A stretch of DNA of 64,000 nt from Novosphingobium indicum (GTDB taxonomy: Bacteria; Pseudomonadota; Alphaproteobacteria; Sphingomonadales; Sphingomonadaceae), in NCBI RefSeq assembly GCF_014645195.1, contig NZ_BMLK01000007.1, positions 1 to 64,000 on the forward strand, in the 5' to 3' direction. Below the pieces are notes generated by a model that made no database searches, was not told where the DNA came from, and saw only the letters and a program-made list of their open reading frames with translations. Positions 25,318 through 36,085 of the stretch are shown here, one piece after another. The position numbers and the translations under genes are program-made. Each line of letters starts with the position of its first letter. The first letter of the stretch is position 1.

Positions 25318-26127
25318 CTAGTCCGTCCGCAAATGCGCCAGCGCCTCGTAGGCCAGCACGGCACCTGCCACAGCCGCGTTGAGGCTGTCGGCGCGGCCCA
25401 GCATGGGCATGGTGACGCGCAGGTCGCAGGCGTCCTCGTACGCGGCAGGCAGGCCCTGCGATTCGTTGCCGACCATCAGGAAGCACGGCGCCGCGTAGGG
25501 TGCGGTTCGGTAGTCGGTGGAATCGCGCAGCGAGGCGGCGACGAGTTGGCCCGGGCCGGAGCGCAGCCAGGGAAGGAACTCGTCCCAGCGGGCGGTCACC
25601 AGTTTCTGCGTGAAAATCGCGCCCATGGAGGCGCGCACGGCTTCGACCGAGAAGGGATCGGCGCAGTCGTCGATCAGGATCAGGCCACCGGCGCCGACGG
25701 CGTCGCCGGTGCGCAGCATGGTGCCGAGGTTTCCGGGATCGCGCAGCGCCTGTGCCACCAGCCAGATCGGCGCGGCCGTGCGGTCTATGGTCGATAGGCT
25801 CGTGTCGAACTCGGCGAAGACCCCGGCGACGGCCTGCGGGTTATCCTTGCCGGTGACCTTGGCAAGGATGTCGACGTCCATTTCGACGATATCGCCACCG
25901 GCCTTGTCGACCGCGTCTTCAAGCGCATCGAGCAGCGGGTGCGGTTCGCGTCCGGTCGCCATGACGAGGATTTCGGGGACCTTCCCGCATTCGCGGGCAT
26001 CGGTCAGCAGCCGCAGCCCCTCGGCAAGGAAGCGCTTTTCCCGCTTGCGGTGCTTCTTCTCCCGCAGCGAGCGGAGGAACTTGACCAGCGGATTGGAAAA
26101 ACCGGTGATAGTGCGGCGGGTCGCCAA
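25318..26127 (-). CDS. TrmH/SpoU-family RNA 2'-O-methyltransferase
   Basis: This 269-residue SPOUT methyltransferase has an N-terminal substrate-binding domain (NPLVKFLRSLREKKHRKREKRFLAEG, about 1-90) and a C-terminal trefoil-knot domain. The three SpoU motifs are seen: ALRDPGNLGTMLRTGDAVG, FLMVGNESQGLP and MLGRADSLNAAVAGAVLAYEAL. It methylates a ribose in rRNA or tRNA; RlmB-type activity is likely, but the target cannot be read. It starts five bases after the HPr stop and is probably the last gene of the chvI operon. Confidence 0.88.
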   Translation of the reverse strand: MATRRTITGFSNPLVKFLRSLREKKHRKREKRFLAEGLRLLTDARECGKVPEILVMATGREPHPLLDALEDAVDKAGGDIVEMDVDILAKVTGKDNPQAVAGVFAEFDTSLSTIDRTAAPIWLVAQALRDPGNLGTMLRTGDAVGAGGLILIDDCADPFSVEAVRASMGAIFTQKLVTARWDEFLPWLRSGPGQLVAASLRDSTDYRTAPYAAPCFLMVGNESQGLPAAYEDACDLRVTMPMLGRADSLNAAVAGAVLAYEALAHLRTD

Positions 26128-26132
26128 GGCCG

Positions 26133-26411
26133 TTACTCTTCGCCGAAGCCTTCCCGGACCATCGTTGCCAGCGAAGCCAGAGCGGCTTCCGCGCCGTCGC
26201 CCGAGCAGGTGATCTCGATAGTATCGCCCTTGGCCGCGCCGAGCATCATCAGGCCCAGGATCGAGCCGCCCGATGCGGATGCCCCGTCCTTGGAGACCGT
26301 GACGCTCACACTCGGCGGCAATTCGCCGACATGGTTCACGAACTTGGCGCTGGCCCGGGCATGGAGCCCGCGTTTGTTGACGATGAGCACCGCTTCACGG
26401 CAATCGATCAT
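26133..26411 (-). CDS. ptsH: Phosphocarrier protein HPr
   Basis: This 92-residue protein keeps the active-site histidine (His17 in NKRGLHARASAKFV) and the regulatory serine region GGSILGLMMLGAAKG that HprK phosphorylates. It overlaps the EIIA gene by four bases. In alphaproteobacteria of this type HPr works in a regulatory PTS that signals nutrient state rather than importing sugar. No enzyme I gene is in the window, so the phosphate donor must be encoded elsewhere. Confidence 0.94.
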   Translation of the reverse strand: MIDCREAVLIVNKRGLHARASAKFVNHVGELPPSVSVTVSKDGASASGGSILGLMMLGAAKGDTIEITCSGDGAEAALASLATMVREGFGEE

Positions 26412-26812
26412 GCATCCTGTCCCAGGTACTCGCTGGCAATCGTAATGTAATTGCGTCCAGCATCACGCGCGGCGGCTGCCGCTTCGCGAACAGACATGCA
26501 TTCCCGCGCCTTGGCAAGCCTGATCAGCATGGGAAGGTTGATTCCGGCGATCACTTCGACTTTGCCCGCCTGCATCAGCGAGATGGCAAGATTCGAGGGG
26601 GTGCCGCCGAACAGGTCGGTCAGGATGATGACGCCGGCGCCGCTGTCGACGCGCGAAATGGCTTCGGCGATCTCGCTGCGGCGGCGCTCCATGTCGTCGT
26701 TGGGGCCGATGCAAACGGTCGCCACGTCAGCCTGGTCGCCGACCACGTGTTCCATGGCGTGAACGAATTCCTCGGCGAGATTGCCGTGGGTGACCAGAAT
26801 CATACCGATCAT
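26408..26812 (-). CDS. PTS EIIA component, mannose family
   Basis: A 134-residue EIIA-Man-type domain without attached IIB. The phosphorylated histidine is His9 (MILVTHGNLAEE); the second conserved motif is VIILTDLFGGTPSNLAI. It accepts phosphate from HPr and acts as a signalling protein, since no IIC/IID permease genes are nearby. It lies between rapZ (48 bases upstream) and HPr (overlapping). Known as ptsA or manX in related species. Confidence 0.93.
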   Translation of the reverse strand: MIGMILVTHGNLAEEFVHAMEHVVGDQADVATVCIGPNDDMERRRSEIAEAISRVDSGAGVIILTDLFGGTPSNLAISLMQAGKVEVIAGINLPMLIRLAKARECMSVREAAAAARDAGRNYITIASEYLGQDA

Positions 26813-26860
26813 GTCTGGAGAGCGCTCCGAAATTCCTGCGACTGCACCCGGTAGTTCAAT

Positions 26861-27805
26861 TCATTTTTCACGCCGCAGACCCCCTTCCAGAAGATCGGCT
26901 GCTCGCGAGCCCAGGTTGCGGTGCAGCAATGTGGGCGAAAAACCTGCCTCGCGCAAGGCCAGTGCGATTTGCTCCGCAGTGAAAACGGAACGGTGTCTTC
27001 CTCCGGTACAACCGAATGCAATGTGGACATAGGCCTTGCCCTGCGCGCGGTAGCGCGGAAGCAGCAGAAGAAGGAGGTCCCGGATGCGGGTAAATGCTTC
27101 ATCAAAGGCGGGATCTTTGCGGATATAGTCCCCGACGGGCGCATCCTGACCTGTCTGTGGGCGCAATTCCGGGTCCCAGTGCGGGTTGTCCAGAAACCGC
27201 ATGTCGAAGACCAGATCGGCGACCGGCGGCATGCCGCGCGAGAAGCCGAAACTCGATACGGTGACCGTCATCGCCTCGCCGGTTGCAGGTGCGAAACGTT
27301 CGCGAATCACGCGCTGCAGATCGTTGGAGGTGAACTCGCTGGTGTCGATCAGCAGTTCGGCCCAGCGCCGCAGCGGAGCCATGACTTCGCGTTCGGCGCG
27401 AATACCGGTGGCGACGGGAGCGTCCGACGCCAGCGCGTGCCGGCGGCGGGTTTCGTTATAGCGGCGTTCGAGTTCCTGGCTGGAGCAATCGAGGAACAGG
27501 GTGTTGAGTTCGATGTCCTCGCGGCCTTTCAGCGCCTTCACCTGCGAGATCACGCGTGCCGGATCGAAACCGCGGGTGCGCGAATCGAAACCGATGGCGA
27601 GCGGCGTGGTGCTGGCCGGGTCGGCCTCGGGCGTGCTTTCCAGAAGGCCGTCGAGCAGGCGGATCGGGAAGTTGTCGACGATTTCCCAGCCCAGATCCTC
27701 CAGCACGCGCAGCGCCGTGGTCTTGCCTGCACCCAGCATGCCGGTGACGAGCAGCACGCGCTGCTTGTTGGACCCGTTTTCGTTGTTGCCTGACATGTCC
27801 TGCAT
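26861..27805 (-). CDS. rapZ: RNase adapter / nucleotide-binding protein RapZ
   Basis: This 314-residue protein has a Walker A loop (LLVTGMLGAGKTTALRVLED), the DNFP motif (EIVDNFPIRLL), FLDCSSQELERRYNETRRRHAL, and the C-terminal GCTGGRHRSVFTAE and VLHR-type segment. In enterobacteria RapZ controls GlcN-6-P sensing through sRNA GlmZ; in alphaproteobacteria the target is not established. Its place between hprK and the PTS genes is the conserved alphaproteobacterial order. Confidence 0.94.
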   Translation of the reverse strand: MQDMSGNNENGSNKQRVLLVTGMLGAGKTTALRVLEDLGWEIVDNFPIRLLDGLLESTPEADPASTTPLAIGFDSRTRGFDPARVISQVKALKGREDIELNTLFLDCSSQELERRYNETRRRHALASDAPVATGIRAEREVMAPLRRWAELLIDTSEFTSNDLQRVIRERFAPATGEAMTVTVSSFGFSRGMPPVADLVFDMRFLDNPHWDPELRPQTGQDAPVGDYIRKDPAFDEAFTRIRDLLLLLLPRYRAQGKAYVHIAFGCTGGRHRSVFTAEQIALALREAGFSPTLLHRNLGSRAADLLEGGLRREK

Positions 27806-27851
27806 TGGCGCCTGTTTGGGCCTGCGGGTCGCGAATTGAAAGGGGGGCGTT

Positions 27852-28289
27852 TCAGAATTGTAAGCCGTATTGGTCTAAAGCCAGTTCCACCTTGAGGGCA
27901 GGGGGGCACTCCTGCGGCCAGAGGCGCACCATGGGAACGGCAATCCCGGTTAGCACGGCCTGCTCAGGCTTTTCGATATAGCGAGGGGCACCGGGATCGA
28001 GCGTGACAATGAGCGCTACCGGCGCATTCTCGCGGCAGGGGAACGGCAGCAGGCCGAGATTGCGCACTTCGATCAGGCCGTGCGTATTGGGGTGCGGACT
28101 GGCAATGAGGCGCCCGTTCTCGGCTGCGAGCATCACACTGTCGTCACCGATCAGTTCGGCACCGCGGTCGATGAGAGCAAGGGCGAGGCTGGATTTTCCG
28201 GTGCCGGGCGCTCCTTCGATCAAGACGCCTCTGCCGTCGATGGCGATGCATCCGGCCTGCCGGGCCACAGGAGGTGCGGGTACGGTCAT
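27852..28289 (-). CDS. hprK: HPr kinase/phosphorylase, short alphaproteobacterial form
   Basis: This 145-residue protein corresponds only to the C-terminal catalytic half of Gram-positive HprK. It has the Walker A loop (VLIEGAPGTGKSSLALALIDRG), the LIGDDSVML strand, and IEVRNLGLL, the HprK signature. It phosphorylates HPr on serine to set PTS signalling. It overlaps the chvG stop by four bases. The short length is normal in this class, not a truncation. Confidence 0.93.
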   Translation of the reverse strand: MTVPAPPVARQAGCIAIDGRGVLIEGAPGTGKSSLALALIDRGAELIGDDSVMLAAENGRLIASPHPNTHGLIEVRNLGLLPFPCRENAPVALIVTLDPGAPRYIEKPEQAVLTGIAVPMVRLWPQECPPALKVELALDQYGLQF

Positions 28290-29878
28290 TCGTCGTCCTG
28301 CCAGACCGGTAGCGACATGACGAGGCGGGCGCCCGCCGCGCCGTCGTTGCGGTCTGTGGCGGTCAGCTTGCCGAAGTGGGCATCGACAATGGTGCGCGCG
28401 ATGGCGAGGCCGAGCCCCGAATGCTTGCCGAATTCCTCGCTCGAGGGCCGCAGCGAGTGGAAGCGTTCGAAGATGCGCTCGCGCGCGCTTTCGGGAATGC
28501 CGGGGCCATGGTCCGAGACGGCGATCTTCACCCGCTCGCCATCCGACGTGAGCGTGACGTCGATCGGGCTGCCCTCGGGCGAGAAGGACACGGCGTTATC
28601 GAGCAGGTTCTGCAGGACACGCTCGAGCCGGGCGGGATCGCCGGGCACGACAAGCTCGCCGCTGCCTTCGCGCACGATCGATACCCTGCAGGTCCCGTTG
28701 ACGCCGCGATGATCGCGCTCGCTGACCAGCGCCTGCACGAGGCCCAGCATGTCGACCGGCTCGAATGTCGTGCGGCTGAGCTGGGCATCGATCCGGCTCG
28801 CATCGGCGATCTCGGTCACGAGAAAGTCGATCCGGCGGACATCGTCGTTGGCGATGCGGATCAGTTGTTGTCGTAGCTCGGGCTTTTCGACTCGGTCGAG
28901 GCTTTCGAGCGCGCTGCGTAGCGAAGTGAGCGGGTTCTTGAGTTCGTGGGCGACGTCCGCGGCGAAGCTTTCCACGGCGTCGATACGCTGGCGCAGGGCG
29001 CCGCTCATGTCGGATACGGCGCGGGCAAGCAGGCCGATCTCATCGCGCCGGTCAGGCAGGCGGGGAACGACTACGCTGCGGTCGCGGCCGAGCCGCACAC
29101 GTACGGCGGCGCGCACGATCCGGCGCAGGGGCTCGACGATAGTGCGGGCAAGGAACAGCGAGAGCAGCACCGAGACGATCAGCGCGGCGCTGACGATGAT
29201 CGCCAGCGTCTGGCGCGCCATGCGCACGTTCTCGGTAATGTCGCGGGCATTGCGGGTGACGAGCAGCGAGGCGCCTTCGCTGCCCACAGGTGTGGCGGCA
29301 ATGATCACGGGCGTTTGATCGGGCGCGGCCTTGTGGCTGACGAGCGTCATGCGCTGTGCCAGCGCGCCGGCCAGTTCCGGCCATGCTTTGGCGTTGGTAT
29401 CGGTGGGGTCGTGATAGGCAGGGATTTCCGGCGCGCCGAGCAGGAAATTCATGCCTCTGTCGAGCATGCGCGCCGCATCCTGATACCAGGGCTCGGTGGC
29501 GGGATCGATCAGGCGATAGGAGGGCGGGCCGAGTTCGAAACTGTCGGCAATCAGGTTTCCGTCGGGCGCGAAGAGCCTTAACCGAAGTTGCTGCTCGGAC
29601 GCGATGCGCGTCATCAGAGCGAGCCGGCTCTGATCGCGCTCCCCGGCCAGGGCGGCTGCGGTAATGTCGGCTTCGGATTTGGCGAGACGATAGCGCTCGG
29701 CCAGCAGTTCGCGGCGATAGCTGTCGATGTAGAACAGGCTGCCGGCAAGCAGGGCGAGGGCGATGATGTTGACGGCCAGGATGCGCGTCGTCAGCGAGAC
29801 GCGCCAGGGCAGGCCGAGCCTTGCGGCCAGTCCCGTTCCCAGCTGCCTGAGTGGTGCCAGCTTCCGATTGTCAGCCAT
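28286..29878 (-). CDS. chvG: Sensor histidine kinase ChvG
   Basis: This 530-residue membrane kinase has a first helix at about 31-51 and a periplasmic stimulus-sensing domain of about 175 residues. A second helix (about 227-247), HAMP, a dimerisation domain with the phospho-His in [18 protein letters not shown], and a full HATPase domain follow ([29 protein letters not shown]). ChvG/ExoS senses acidity or envelope state in rhizobia and brucellae, where ExoR inhibits it; no exoR is in the window. It overlaps chvI by eight bases. Confidence 0.93.
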   Translation of the reverse strand: MADNRKLAPLRQLGTGLAARLGLPWRVSLTTRILAVNIIALALLAGSLFYIDSYRRELLAERYRLAKSEADITAAALAGERDQSRLALMTRIASEQQLRLRLFAPDGNLIADSFELGPPSYRLIDPATEPWYQDAARMLDRGMNFLLGAPEIPAYHDPTDTNAKAWPELAGALAQRMTLVSHKAAPDQTPVIIAATPVGSEGASLLVTRNARDITENVRMARQTLAIIVSAALIVSVLLSLFLARTIVEPLRRIVRAAVRVRLGRDRSVVVPRLPDRRDEIGLLARAVSDMSGALRQRIDAVESFAADVAHELKNPLTSLRSALESLDRVEKPELRQQLIRIANDDVRRIDFLVTEIADASRIDAQLSRTTFEPVDMLGLVQALVSERDHRGVNGTCRVSIVREGSGELVVPGDPARLERVLQNLLDNAVSFSPEGSPIDVTLTSDGERVKIAVSDHGPGIPESARERIFERFHSLRPSSEEFGKHSGLGLAIARTIVDAHFGKLTATDRNDGAAGARLVMSLPVWQDDE

Positions 29879-30641
29879 CGGTGAAGGAATAGCCGGCGCC
29901 GTAGAGCGTATCGATGGCGCTGAATTCGGGATCGACCGCGCGGAACTTGCGGCGCAGACGCTTTATGTGACTGTCTATCGTGCGGTCGTCGACATAGATG
30001 TCTTCGTTGTAGGCCGCGTCCATGAGCTGGTTGCGGCTTTTGACGACGCCGGGCCGCACCGCCATCGCTTCGAGAATGAGAAACTCGGTCACCGTGAGTG
30101 AAACGGGCTCATCGTTCCAGGTGACCTGATGGCGTGCCGGATCGAGGCGCAGTCGGCCGCGCACGACCGGTTCGGGCACGTTCGCCGTCTCGGTCGTTTC
30201 CGCGGTGCTGCGCGGCAGATCGCTGCGGCGCAGGATCGCGCGAATGCGGGCAACGAGCAGCCGCTGGCTGAAGGGCTTGGTGATATAGTCGTCCGCGCCC
30301 ATTGCCAGCCCGAGCGCCTCGTCCGGTTCCTCGTCCTTCGACGTCAGGAAAATGACCGGCAGGCTCGACTTCTCGCGCAGGGCCTTGAGCAGGTGCAGGC
30401 CGTCCATGCGCGGCATCTTGATGTCGAAGATCGCGAGGTCCGGCGGATTTTCCAGCAGGGCCTTCAGCGCCGTCTCGCCATCGGCATAGACACGCGTGGC
30501 AAAACCTTCCGCCTGCAGGCCGATGGATACCGTGGTCAGGATATTGCGGTCGTCATCCACAAGGGCAATGGTCTGCTGGCGCGGTTCAGAGGCGCCATTC
30601 GTCTCTTCGGGAGAGGCCGGGGGCGTCGGGACATCGACCAT
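29871..30641 (-). CDS. chvI: Response regulator ChvI (OmpR family)
   Basis: A 256-residue protein with an N-terminal receiver domain ([11 protein letters not shown], phospho-Asp in [32 protein letters not shown]) and a C-terminal OmpR/PhoB winged helix ([28 protein letters not shown] ... [19 protein letters not shown]). An unusual N-terminal extension of about 20 residues precedes the receiver domain. It is the first gene of the operon chvI-chvG-hprK-rapZ-EIIA-HPr(-trmH) and is divergent from pckA. Confidence 0.94.
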   Translation of the reverse strand: MVDVPTPPASPEETNGASEPRQQTIALVDDDRNILTTVSIGLQAEGFATRVYADGETALKALLENPPDLAIFDIKMPRMDGLHLLKALREKSSLPVIFLTSKDEEPDEALGLAMGADDYITKPFSQRLLVARIRAILRRSDLPRSTAETTETANVPEPVVRGRLRLDPARHQVTWNDEPVSLTVTEFLILEAMAVRPGVVKSRNQLMDAAYNEDIYVDDRTIDSHIKRLRRKFRAVDPEFSAIDTLYGAGYSFTDG

Positions 30642-30773
30642 GAGCGAGCGGACATTCCCTTCACTTGTTCGGGGGAACCGTGCCTAGCGACTGGCGTGAA
30701 GCATGACAATGATTGCGAAATATCGTCCCGGAATGCGTCTTCATGTCCGGTAAAGGTTTTAATCTCGGCCAAT

Positions 30774-30802
30774 TTGACGGAAAAGGGGGCGTAGACTATG
30801 CG
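30774..30802 (+). promoter_or_regulatory. Candidate pckA promoter
   Basis: TTGACG (30774-30779) and TATGCG (30797-30802) are spaced by 17 bases. The transcript would have a leader of about 80 bases, which includes the perfect palindrome GCACCGGTGC (30854-30863) inside a GTGTTG/CAACAC stem (30838-30868). The minus-10 match is weak. Confidence 0.35.
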
Positions 30803-30887
30803 CGACGCGATTCTTGAAACTCACGAGGATTGCAGATGTGTTGGCCGGGTAGGGCACCGGTGCAACACTCTATTGGAGGAGATGACA

Positions 30888-32489
<1,602 letters not shown>

Positions 32490-32513
32490 GACTGGCGCCT
32501 GAGCGAATGAAAC

Positions 32514-32551
32514 AGGGGTCTCCGAAGTTCGCTTCCGGGACCCTTTGTTTT
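32514..32551 (+). terminator. Rho-independent terminator after pckA
   Basis: GGGTCTCCGAAG, a TTCG tetraloop, and CTTCCGGGACCC form a nearly complete stem followed by TTTGTTTTG. It starts about 25 bases after the pckA stop. Confidence 0.85.
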
Positions 32552-32600
32552 GTCACGAACCGCGTCCATGGTGTGTGCACAACTATAAGGAGCTACCCAT

Positions 32601-32954
32601 ATGGGACTATTCGACGGCATTCTGGGCCAGGTCAGCGAACACGCGGACGTAGGTAACCTTGCCAGTCAGCTGGGTATCGATCCGGCCATGGCGGAAAAGG
32701 CCATTGCCGCGCTGGGTATCGCCCACCAGCAGGAAGGCGATACCGCGCAGCTTGCGGCGAAGAAAACCGGTATCGATCTCGCGCTCATCCAGCAGATCAT
32801 CGCGGCCATCGGCGGCGAAGGCTCGCTGTCGCAGTTCGCCAACCAGATCGCCTCGGACCCCTCGCAGATCACCAAACTGCTCGATCGCGACGGTGACGGC
32901 AGCGCCGTCGATGATCTGACAGACATGGCCAAGGGCTTCTTCGGCAAGAGCTGA
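32601..32954 (+). CDS. DUF937/YidB-like protein with C-terminal calcium-loop motif
   Basis: This 117-residue soluble protein is built of short amphipathic helices (LASQLGIDPAMAEKAIAALGI, LIQQIIAAIGG). It ends in LLDRDGDGSAVDDLTDMAKGFFG, a D-x-D-x-D-G calcium-binding-type loop typical of DUF937/YidB-like proteins. The start (MGLFDGILGQV) follows AAGGAG at eight bases. It is monocistronic after the pckA terminator. Function is not known; a stress or envelope-associated role has been suggested for the family. Confidence 0.75.
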   Translation: MGLFDGILGQVSEHADVGNLASQLGIDPAMAEKAIAALGIAHQQEGDTAQLAAKKTGIDLALIQQIIAAIGGEGSLSQFANQIASDPSQITKLLDRDGDGSAVDDLTDMAKGFFGKS

Positions 32955-33082
32955 GCCCGGCGCAGCCGCGCCGTTTTATCGAACTGCCGGGCCTCGGGCA
33001 TCTGCCGCAACTGGAAGATGCCCAGGCCGTGTTGCAGGCCGTCCTGCCGGTGCTGGACGACCTGCTGACGCGTTCGAACTAG
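32955..33082 (+). pseudogene. C-terminal remnant of an alpha/beta hydrolase
   Basis: Just after the DUF937-like stop, a frame reads FIELPGLGHLPQLEDAQAV and on to LLTRSN before a TAG at 33080-33082. This is the characteristic C-terminal end of an alpha/beta hydrolase: the catalytic-histidine G-H-x-P-x-x-E segment and final helix. There is no room for the nucleophile-bearing N-terminal part, which is occupied by an intact gene in another frame. It is best read as the surviving tail of a deleted gene. Confidence 0.55.
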
Positions 33083-34965
33083 CCTTTTGTGGCCGCGATG
33101 TAGGCGGTGATGTTGCCTTCCAGCACGTCCAGCGGCACGTTGCCGCCATTAACGACGGCCTGGTCGAAATCGCGCAGGTCGTAGGCCTGGCCCAGTTCCG
33201 CGATCGCGCGTGCACGCTGGCGGTTGATCTGGTTGTGGCCCATCTTGTAGCCGCAGGCCTGACCTGGCCATGAGCAGTAGCGGTCGACTTCGTTGACCAC
33301 TTCCTCGCGCTTATTGCCGTTCTTCTCCATGAAGAAGCGTACTGCCTGCTCGCGCGTCCAGCCCTTCGAGTGCAATCCCGTATCGACGACCATGCGGCAC
33401 GCGCGGAAAGCGATGGATTGCAGGTATCCGAGCTGGCCGACCGGGTTGCCGTCGTAGGCGCCGAGTTCGTCGGCGAGCTGCTCGCCGTAGAGTGCCCAGC
33501 CTTCCGAATAGGCATTGAACGCCAGGATCGAACGGATCAGCGGCAGGCGGTTGGCATATTCGCCCTGCCATACGTGACCGGGGATCGCCTCGTGATGGAC
33601 CAGCGTGGGCAGGTCGTACTTGCGGTGCAGATCGGTGGTGCGCAGGTTGATCCACATCTTGCCGGGGATCGTGCCGTCCTTCGAACCCGCGCCGCCATAA
33701 GCGGTCGGCGCACCGGGTTCCTCGGACAGCGGCAGACGGCGCACCTGCACATTGCCCGGCACCAGCGTGCGGAAGGCGCGCGGCATCTGCGCGCGGACCC
33801 AGTCGATGCGATGCTGGATGAAGGAGAGGATCTCCTTGCGGCCCGGATCGCCTTCGGGGAACATGAAGCGCGGGTCCTTGCCCAGCGCGGTCATGCGCTC
33901 GCCCACGGTTCCCTTGGTATAGCCGAGCCCCTTGAGGATCGGATCCATGCGGCCGTGCAGTTCCGCAAGCTGTTCCTGCCCCAGCTGGTGAATCTCGTCG
34001 GCGGGGACGCGCGTGGTCGTGCTGGCCTGCAGCGCCCAGTTGTAGAACTCGCTGCCATGCGGCCGATCGCGCATGCCGGGATCGCCGGTGGCGAGGCCGC
34101 GTTGGCGTTGCAGTTCGGCAAGCTGGCGTTCGAGCGCGGGCACGATCTCCTCGGAGACGACTTCCTGCGCATCCTTTTCCCATGTCCCGGGAATGTCGCT
34201 CGTGCGCTTCACCAGCGACTTGACCAGACCGCCGCCGTTGTCGCGGGCATCGGCAATGGTACTGGTCATCTGCGCGATGGCGCGGTCCAGCAGGAAGTCG
34301 GGCGCGATCAGGCCCTGTCCGGCAGCGCTCTGCATCCGCTCGAGTTCGCCATCGAGCTGCTCGTCCATCTGGCCGAGACGCGCGATGTAGGCATCGGCAT
34401 CCTCGGCATCGTGCACGGGGTGCTCGGCATCGAGGAAGCGCGGCGTGTCGAGATAGGCGCCGACGTTCTGGATGACGACATAAGGCGTGTTGCGCCAGCT
34501 ACCGACCGCGACGTCGCCATAGGGCTGCGCGAAGCCTTCGAGCGACGTTGAATAGGCGCTCTTCACAACCTCGAAGCTGGTGCGTGTGGCGTGGTCGAAA
34601 GCCGAAGTATCGATGGCTTCTACTCGCGCAAGATCCTCGCGCAGCGTTTCGGCGAGCGCCTGAATACCGGCCGGCGAACGGTCTTCCAGACGATAGCGCA
34701 TCCATTTGTGCGGGCCGGTATCGATACCGAGGCCGGTAGCGCCGCCTGGCGAATGTTCGAGGTAGCGCCAGGCTATGTCGTCGAGCAGCGCAGCACCGGC
34801 CCCATCGGCAGCAGGGGTAGTTGCGCCGCTGGCGGGATACAAGAACGGCTTGGCCAGTCCGCCGAAGGCAGCGCCGGCGGTTCCTGCAGCGAGAAGGTTG
34901 AGGGCTTTGCGCCGGGAAAAAGGGCGGCGCGGGTCGAGATTGGAAGGGGGGGATGTGTCTTGCAT
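33079..34965 (-). CDS. Secreted DUF885 protein (putative zinc peptidase)
   Basis: This 628-residue protein has a Tat-type signal (FSRRKALNLLAAGTAGAA) and a DUF885 body. The presumptive zinc-binding motif HHEAIPGH (about residue 480) and a downstream SEGWALYGEQLADELG segment (supplying the third ligand) are intact, so a metallopeptidase or carboxypeptidase activity in the periplasm is inferred. The ATG at 34963-34965 is chosen because it places the twin arginines at about residue 18. It is monocistronic and divergent from a small membrane-protein gene. Confidence 0.85.
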   Translation of the reverse strand: MQDTSPPSNLDPRRPFSRRKALNLLAAGTAGAAFGGLAKPFLYPASGATTPAADGAGAALLDDIAWRYLEHSPGGATGLGIDTGPHKWMRYRLEDRSPAGIQALAETLREDLARVEAIDTSAFDHATRTSFEVVKSAYSTSLEGFAQPYGDVAVGSWRNTPYVVIQNVGAYLDTPRFLDAEHPVHDAEDADAYIARLGQMDEQLDGELERMQSAAGQGLIAPDFLLDRAIAQMTSTIADARDNGGGLVKSLVKRTSDIPGTWEKDAQEVVSEEIVPALERQLAELQRQRGLATGDPGMRDRPHGSEFYNWALQASTTTRVPADEIHQLGQEQLAELHGRMDPILKGLGYTKGTVGERMTALGKDPRFMFPEGDPGRKEILSFIQHRIDWVRAQMPRAFRTLVPGNVQVRRLPLSEEPGAPTAYGGAGSKDGTIPGKMWINLRTTDLHRKYDLPTLVHHEAIPGHVWQGEYANRLPLIRSILAFNAYSEGWALYGEQLADELGAYDGNPVGQLGYLQSIAFRACRMVVDTGLHSKGWTREQAVRFFMEKNGNKREEVVNEVDRYCSWPGQACGYKMGHNQINRQRARAIAELGQAYDLRDFDQAVVNGGNVPLDVLEGNITAYIAATKG

Positions 34966-35041
34966 GGCGAAACGATGGCGAGGCGATCGCGGCAAGTCAA
35001 ACCCGCTCGCACACGTCCCCACACTGCGCTAGAGGCGTGGC

Positions 35042-35254
35042 ATGAACATCGCGCTTTCCCTGCTCGTGCTGACGGCCGTCGCCCTGGTTCTGGGCGGAAT
35101 TTTCCTCTGGAATCGCGAGGGCTATCGCAAGCAGGCGGTATTGATGCTGGTGCTGGCGGCTGTCATGGCAGGTAATGTCCTGATCCTGACCCTGCCGACG
35201 CCGGAGGGAAAGTCGCTGTCCGGCGAAGTGCAAAAGGAACAGGCGCCGGAGTAG
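35042..35254 (+). CDS. Small membrane protein (70 aa)
   Basis: The 70-residue product has two hydrophobic helices (about 3-22 and 31-51) separated by a short basic loop (WNREGYRKQA) and ends in an acidic tail. No ribosome site stands out beyond GGC/GAGG-like bases about ten upstream. Codon use matches its neighbours. No family is recognised. Confidence 0.55.
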   Translation: MNIALSLLVLTAVALVLGGIFLWNREGYRKQAVLMLVLAAVMAGNVLILTLPTPEGKSLSGEVQKEQAPE

Positions 35255-35297
35255 GCCTCCGACGCCTGCGTGATTCCAGCGCTGCAATGTGGCCGGC

Positions 35298-35954
35298 TTA
35301 CTTGATCGGGCAGTCCGGCGACAGGCGCATGTCGAGGTAATTGTCGACCGAGCGCATGAGGTCTTCGGTTTCATGCTCGAAGAAGTGGTTGGCGCGCGGA
35401 ACCTCGTCGTGATGAATGGTGATGTGCTTCTGCGTGCGCAGCTTGTCGACCAGCTTCTGGACGGCATTGGGCGTGACCACGGTATCGGCGGTACCCTGGA
35501 TGATGATGCCCGAAGCCGGGCAGGGCGCCAGGAAGCTGAAGTCGTACATGTTGGCCGGCGGGGCGATCGAGATGAAGCCGCGGATTTCCGGGCGGCGCAT
35601 CAGCAGCTGCATACCGATCAGCGCGCCGAAGGAATAGCCTGCGATCCAGGTGGTCTGGGCCTCGGGATGGATCGACTGCACCCAGTCAAGCGCGGACGCC
35701 GCATCGGACAATTCACCGATTCCGTTGTCGAAGCTGCCCTGGCTGCGGCCGACGCCGCGGAAATTGAAGCGCAGAGTCGCAAAGCCGCGGTTGACGAACG
35801 TCTTGTACAGGTGCTGGGTGATCCGGTCATTCATCGTGCCGCCCGCCTGCGGATGCGGATGAAGGATCATCGCAACCGGTGCACGGGGACGCGGAGCGGG
35901 CTGGAACCGGCCTTCGAGGCGACCTTCGGGACCGGGAAAAATGACTGCGGGCAT
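35298..35954 (-). CDS. Alpha/beta hydrolase (dienelactone-hydrolase/YpfH-like)
   Basis: This 218-residue soluble hydrolase has the order of alpha/beta-hydrolase elements: ILHPHPQAGGTM oxyanion loop, the nucleophile elbow IAGYSFGALIG (serine), a D in IQGTADTVVTPN, and the histidine in VPRANHFFEHE. The M at 35954 opens the known family start MPAVIFPGPEG; an upstream extension of 40 residues is basic and unlike a protein. It is divergent from the cysteine desulfurase pair, an adjacency I recall from other sphingomonads. The substrate is unknown. Confidence 0.85.
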   Translation of the reverse strand: MPAVIFPGPEGRLEGRFQPAPRPRAPVAMILHPHPQAGGTMNDRITQHLYKTFVNRGFATLRFNFRGVGRSQGSFDNGIGELSDAASALDWVQSIHPEAQTTWIAGYSFGALIGMQLLMRRPEIRGFISIAPPANMYDFSFLAPCPASGIIIQGTADTVVTPNAVQKLVDKLRTQKHITIHHDEVPRANHFFEHETEDLMRSVDNYLDMRLSPDCPIK

Positions 35955-36085
35955 GTGTTTTCTGGCCTGACCTGTTGAAACTCCCGCCCTGCGGCGGCGA
36001 TCGCGAACGCCTGACGCGGTGCGGGAGTGGAAAAGGGAAGGGACGCTATATAGAAATATTTGCTCTGAACACAATGTTGCAAGCT

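Noticed and set aside
30854..30863. Perfect palindrome GCACCGGTGC as a ChvI operator
   Set aside because: The known ChvI sites differ and a 10-bp GC-rich palindrome is common at this base composition; kept only as part of the leader stem.
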